In this document: positions 60,252 to 64,000 of the stretch, in pieces
Position numbering within the stretch: the first letter of the stretch is position 1
How the letters are laid out: the number at the start of each line of letters is the position of its first letter
From: Aved-18 sp964606665
GTDB taxonomy: Bacteria; Cyanobacteriota; Vampirovibrionia; Obscuribacterales; Obscuribacteraceae
Direction: 5' to 3'
Assembly: GCA_964606665.1 (NCBI GenBank)
Contig: CAZSHS010000005.1
Location: 1 to 64,000, forward strand
DNA: 64,000 nucleotides
Notes under the pieces: model-generated
Seen by the model: the letters and a program-made list of their open reading frames with translations, nothing else
Databases searched by the model: none
Told to the model about the DNA's origin: nothing
Made by a program: the position numbers and the translations under genes

Positions 60252-61745
60252 ATGCCGACTTTTTTAGACGAAGTTGCCGATACTCTCAAAAGAGAACTTG
60301 ACACTGTCGAGCGCGACGGTAATTTCATCACCCCAATGGTAGCCGCCTTCTCGGCCGGTCCCGACTCTACGGCTCTACTCTTAGCTTTGCACAAAATAAG
60401 CGAGCGAGCTCGCATTAAACTCTACGCCTGCCACATTAATCATAATTTGCGCGGCGATGAGTCACAGGCAGACGAAGAATTTTGCGAAAAATTATGCTCA
60501 AAGCTAGGAATTCCGTTACAAAAAATAAGTCTCCCACTTGAATCGGGCAGCGCACCTTCAGAAGACTTGATGCGTCAATTTAGATATCAAGCTTTACTTG
60601 AATTCGCCAGAAAATGCAATGCAAGCTTTATTGCGACCGGTCACACCTTAGACGATCAGGCAGAAACAATGCTTTTTAGACTATTTAGAGGCACGTCGCC
60701 TGCTGGTTTAAAAGCAATGACAAGTATACGTCTGCTTGGCGATGACCCACCTGTTTATATAATTCGCCCCATGCTTGAATTGAGCAAGGCAGACTGTTTG
60801 CGCTTCCTGGCAGATGAGGGAATTGCAGCAAGAGTAGATAGCTCGAATACTAATGAGCAATATTTGCGCAACTATATTAGGTGGCAAATGATTCCGGTGA
60901 TCGAGGGGCGCTTTGCTGACTGGAAGGAGCATTTAGGCAATTTGCACCGAATGCTTTCTGACGATGACGATTATTTCGAAAAGATTGTGCAAGACTTGCA
61001 AAACGAAGTGAGAGTATCTGACTCAGTTTGGTCGCTCGAAAAATTTCTCACTTTGCCTGCGTCGCTGCAATCGCGCTTGATTGTGTCTGAATTGACGAGG
61101 CGCAATATTCAGCCCAGTTTTGAGCGAGTAAAGTCCATTTGCGCCTTTATAGAAGGAATGGAAAAACATAATGCATTGACTCTATCAGGCGAGTGCGTGA
61201 TTAAAAGAGTAAAAAAAGATGGCATCCAGACTGGCATTGAGTGGGTTGAAAAATCCAAGTTCGCTCAGGAAGAAAGTGAATTTTACGATACCTTTTTTGG
61301 CAATCAATGCTCCTTAATCCGCATGCCAAAACAACCCGGCTCGTCCACAAGCAATGTCATTACCTGGTTGAATAAAGCCTTGAAAATTGATTTTTGCTCT
61401 ACTCACAAGTCTGATTATCCACTTCCAAGTGAATGGCAAGCGCTTGTCGACTTGAGCCGAGTAAGCAAACCGCTTTACGTTCGTACACGAAAGCCGGGAG
61501 ATTTAATTCAACCTTTCGGAATGCAAGAAACAGTGCGGCTTAAGAAGTATTTGCAGACTCATAAGTCCGTAAATTTACCCACCCTCGGCACCAAAAAAAG
61601 CACTGTGGTGGTTGCCAATGATGAAGAAGTAATATGGGTCCCAGGTGTGGGTTTGAGCGAAAAACTGCGTGTCCTGAATGGCTCAAAAGCCGTACACAAG
61701 CTAGTTTTCAACGAACTAGTCACAAGTGACTCCACTTGGGCTTGA
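60252..61745 (+). CDS. tilS: tRNA(Ile)-lysidine synthase
   Basis: TilS converts the wobble C of the tRNA-Ile with anticodon CAT to lysidine, so that it reads AUA. The 497 residues include the PP-loop SAGPDS (about 34-39), NHNLRGDESQADEEF, GHTLDDQAETMLFRLFRGTS and the C-terminal domain with RKPGDLIQPFGMQETVRLKK. A TTG at 60246 would add two residues. It is divergent from the TonB-like gene and stands 151 bases before ftsH. tilS followed by ftsH is a common order. Confidence 0.94.
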   Translation: MPTFLDEVADTLKRELDTVERDGNFITPMVAAFSAGPDSTALLLALHKISERARIKLYACHINHNLRGDESQADEEFCEKLCSKLGIPLQKISLPLESGSAPSEDLMRQFRYQALLEFARKCNASFIATGHTLDDQAETMLFRLFRGTSPAGLKAMTSIRLLGDDPPVYIIRPMLELSKADCLRFLADEGIAARVDSSNTNEQYLRNYIRWQMIPVIEGRFADWKEHLGNLHRMLSDDDDYFEKIVQDLQNEVRVSDSVWSLEKFLTLPASLQSRLIVSELTRRNIQPSFERVKSICAFIEGMEKHNALTLSGECVIKRVKKDGIQTGIEWVEKSKFAQEESEFYDTFFGNQCSLIRMPKQPGSSTSNVITWLNKALKIDFCSTHKSDYPLPSEWQALVDLSRVSKPLYVRTRKPGDLIQPFGMQETVRLKKYLQTHKSVNLPTLGTKKSTVVVANDEEVIWVPGVGLSEKLRVLNGSKAVHKLVFNELVTSDSTWA

Positions 61746-61810
61746 AACTTTTTTTCCAAATGGAAACTATTTCATAAAAAGTGCGTCAGCAACTGCACTT
61801 GGACCAAAAG

Positions 61811-61838
61811 TTCAAAACATATAGCACAATGATATAAT
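61811..61838 (+). promoter_or_regulatory. Probable ftsH promoter
   Basis: TATAAT (61833-61838) is a perfect -10 box. TTCAAA (61811-61816) is a weak -35 box at 16-base spacing. It lies 58 bases before the ftsH ATG. A short inverted repeat AAGTGC/GCACTT precedes it and may be the tilS terminator. Confidence 0.55.
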
Positions 61839-61896
61839 GAAGAGTTATTTCATCTAACGAGCATTCTTACAATTAGAAAGCTTAGAGTGAGAGGTT

Positions 61897-63867
61897 ATGC
61901 GCAAATACGGAACAACTTGGGCGGTCTTTGTTTTATTACTGGTACTTGTAGTGTTCATTTTTTCACTGACAAGCATCAATAAGCGCGAAGAGCCAATTTC
62001 ATACTCTGGTCTTTTGAAGATGGTGCAAAATCAGCCGTCTGATATTACCGAAGTGACAATGATCAACAACGAGCCAATCGTAATGGTGAAGCTAAAAGGC
62101 GACCCCAAAGACAAGCAAGTGATTGTCCCCAACGAAGCTAAAGCGGACTTGATCAAAGAGATAAGCAAGGTTGGTATCGCGCTCAAAACCACCCCTCCAG
62201 ACAAATCAGCCTTTTGGTTTGGTGTAATGAGTTCGCTTTTATTGCCGGTAATTATTCTTGTCGGTTTGCTTTTGGTCTTTCGTAGCGCGCAATCAGGCGG
62301 TAACCAGGCAATGAGCTTTGGTCGCGCCCGCGCCAAGCTCATGATGGACAACAAAGTGAAAGTAAGCTTTTCCGATGTTGCTGGTATTGATGAATCTAAG
62401 TATGAATTACAAGAAATCGTAGACTTCTTGAAGAATCCCGAAAAGTTCCAGGCCCTTGGAGCCCGCATTCCACGCGGCGTTCTGTTAGTTGGCGCACCTG
62501 GTACAGGTAAAACGCTTTTAGCTAAAGCCGTTGCAGGCGAAGCCGGAGTGCCGTTTTTCAGCATTTCAGGTTCTGACTTCGTCGAAATGTTTGTCGGCGT
62601 TGGCGCATCGCGCGTTCGCGACTTATTTGATCAGGCCAAGAAACACGCTCCTTGTATTGTGTTCGTGGACGAAATTGATGCAGTTGGTAGACAGCGTGGA
62701 GCTGGTCTTGGTGGCGGTCATGATGAGCGCGAACAAACACTCAACCAGTTACTCGTCGAGATGGACGGTTTTGAAGGCACCACCGGAATTATTGTGGTGG
62801 CAGCTACCAACAGACCAGACATCTTAGATTCTGCCCTTTTGCGTCCAGGTCGTTTCGATAGGCAAGTTGTTCTGGATCCCCCAGATGTACTTGGTCGCGA
62901 AAAAATCTTGGATGTTCATAGCAAAGGCAAACCGATGGCTAAAAACGTCGACCTCAAGATTCTCGCCAAGCGCACACCTGGCATGACTGGTGCCGATCTA
63001 GCCAATTTGCTAAACGAAGCTGCGCTGCAAGCTGCGCGCAAAGACAAAGTCGAAATTGAAATGGTCGATTTAGACCTTGCAATAGATAAAGTGAATATGG
63101 GACCGGAAAAACGCTCTCGCATTATTCCACCTAAAGAAAAAGAGATGACCGCTTTTCACGAAGTGGGACACGCTCTTATGTGTATCTTGTTACCGCATGC
63201 GCATCCTTTGCACAAACTCACAATCATTCCTCGTGGTTTCGCCCTTGGTATCACCTGGTTTGTCCCCGAAGAGGATGTTCTAAGCGTAACCAAAACTGCT
63301 ATCGTGGACCAAATTGGAGTATGTCTTGGTGGACGAATTGCCGAAGAAATAATTTACGGCGACATCACCACTGGTGCACAAAACGATCTACAGAAAAGTA
63401 CCAGCTACGCTCGCAAGATGGTGACCGAGTACGGCATGAGCGACAAGCTTGGACCGCTTACTTTTGGAAAATCCAATTCGCAAATGTTCCTTGGTCGTGA
63501 CTTTGGTCATGAGCGTGATTATGGCGAGAATATTGCAAGCATCATCGATGAGGAAGTTTCGCGTATCGTATCCGAACAGTACGACCGCGTTAAGGAGCTA
63601 CTGCTCAAACACCGTCCTCACATGAATGCCATCGTCAAAGTGTTGCTCGAGAAAGAAACTCTAGAGCGCTCCGAAGTCGATGCCATCATGGCTGAAGTAG
63701 ACAGAAGACTGGCTGCCGGTGAAGATCCAACTCTTCCCGATAACTTCAATCCTCCAGCAGCGCCTCCAACCGCTGAAGAGCCCGAAGCCAAAATCACAGT
63801 CAAACCCGAAGAAAATGAAAACCCTGGCGACGAGCCTAAACCAGACTGGAAGCCAAGCTTCGCTTAA
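61897..63867 (+). CDS. ftsH: ATP-dependent zinc metalloprotease FtsH
   Basis: FtsH is a membrane AAA+ protease that degrades misassembled and regulatory proteins. The 656 residues have two membrane helices (about 8-27 and 107-128) and a small periplasmic domain between them. The AAA+ module has Walker A GAPGTGKT (199-206), VFVDEIDAVGRQRG and NRPDILDSALLRPGRFDRQV. The zinc protease has HEVGH (421-425) and a downstream Asp in GAQNDLQKST. HEVGH replaces the usual HEAGH but keeps the ligands. The C-terminal 40 residues are acidic and Pro-rich. A terminator follows at 63953. Confidence 0.97.
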   Translation: MRKYGTTWAVFVLLLVLVVFIFSLTSINKREEPISYSGLLKMVQNQPSDITEVTMINNEPIVMVKLKGDPKDKQVIVPNEAKADLIKEISKVGIALKTTPPDKSAFWFGVMSSLLLPVIILVGLLLVFRSAQSGGNQAMSFGRARAKLMMDNKVKVSFSDVAGIDESKYELQEIVDFLKNPEKFQALGARIPRGVLLVGAPGTGKTLLAKAVAGEAGVPFFSISGSDFVEMFVGVGASRVRDLFDQAKKHAPCIVFVDEIDAVGRQRGAGLGGGHDEREQTLNQLLVEMDGFEGTTGIIVVAATNRPDILDSALLRPGRFDRQVVLDPPDVLGREKILDVHSKGKPMAKNVDLKILAKRTPGMTGADLANLLNEAALQAARKDKVEIEMVDLDLAIDKVNMGPEKRSRIIPPKEKEMTAFHEVGHALMCILLPHAHPLHKLTIIPRGFALGITWFVPEEDVLSVTKTAIVDQIGVCLGGRIAEEIIYGDITTGAQNDLQKSTSYARKMVTEYGMSDKLGPLTFGKSNSQMFLGRDFGHERDYGENIASIIDEEVSRIVSEQYDRVKELLLKHRPHMNAIVKVLLEKETLERSEVDAIMAEVDRRLAAGEDPTLPDNFNPPAAPPTAEEPEAKITVKPEENENPGDEPKPDWKPSFA

Positions 63868-63952
63868 TGAATAAGGGCTTTGCAAATCGACCACTTATCT
63901 AACAACAGTTGGGTAGTGCCTTTTTCGAAGCTGCTCTGCAAATAGTAAAGTT

Positions 63953-63996
63953 GACCCCTTTTCCTAACGAAAACGTGAGAAAAAGGGGTCGTTTTT
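63953..63996 (+). terminator. Intrinsic terminator of ftsH
   Basis: GACCCCTTTT (63953-63962) pairs with AAAAGGGGTC (63981-63990) and is followed by GTTTTT. The loop is about 18 bases. It sits 86 bases after the ftsH stop. Confidence 0.8.
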
Positions 63997-64000
63997 AATA

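Overview
The window looks like a piece of a bacterial draft chromosome: one run of 10 N sits inside coaBC, and the first gene is cut by the left edge. It is gene-dense. It carries housekeeping genes of a rod-shaped bacterium with an elaborate envelope: mreB-mreC-mreD-mrdA, a RodZ-like protein, FtsH, a LytR-CpsA-Psr protein, a TonB-like protein, a prepilin, and lipoprotein or exported proteins. There are no IS elements, phage genes, CRISPR arrays or rRNA. The mix of many exported TPR/LRR/HEAT proteins, YtxH proteins and stand-alone Clp-N proteins would suit a non-photosynthetic Cyanobacteriota/Melainabacteria-type genome. That placement is an inference from gene flavour and needs a marker-gene tree.

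Layout. 1-6.7 kb: a cut gene, a dual-specificity phosphatase, a diguanylate-cyclase-like regulator overlapping an exported protein gene, then acyl-CoA dehydrogenase, a J-domain protein and an exported TPR-metalloprotease. A 50-bp palindromic terminator at 6.8 kb separates these from two minus-strand groups. The first is rplS-rbgA-rnhB-terC-hypothetical (6.9-10.2 kb). The second is coaBC-ytxH-DUF948-like-ytxH-rluB-rodZ-rimO-nrdR (10.3-16.7 kb). 16.8-23 kb on the plus strand: metG, an LRR protein, nadC and a large SF2 helicase with two predicted membrane helices, followed by a convergent MerC-like gene.

24.4-31.5 kb is the first unusual region. A 1176-residue protein is built almost wholly of Clp N-terminal (Clp-N) repeats, about 14 half-repeats and no AAA+ ATPase. 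It is followed by an EF-hand protein, a small coiled-coil protein, a second Clp-N array protein and a convergent membrane coiled-coil protein. A third stand-alone Clp-N protein lies at 44.4 kb. 31.7-39.4 kb is the second unusual region: SPFH-SHOCT, two zinc-ribbon DUF4178 proteins, a 44-residue ORF, DUF350, a membrane-fused spermidine-synthase-like enzyme, a lipoprotein FAD oxidoreductase and a polytopic His-containing membrane protein, mostly overlapping. It looks like one envelope or polyamine-related pathway. 39.4-41.6 kb holds a possible toxin/immunity pair with an immunity-like remnant. 41.6-44.2 kb has a TetR/SDR divergent pair with a clear operator and a DUF4160/DUF2442-HTH pair.

46.4-50.7 kb is the cell-shape operon in the order mreB-mreC-mreD-mrdA. 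It is followed by a frameshifted HTH gene, a TPR membrane protein and a HEAT-repeat exported protein carrying a frameshift plus an in-frame amber codon. The rest holds a TPR protein, a prepilin, a LytR-CpsA-Psr protein divergent from a family 9 glycosyltransferase, a class I glutamine amidotransferase, a structured intergenic region, tRNA-Met(CAT), a TonB-like protein, tilS and ftsH with a strong terminator at the right edge.
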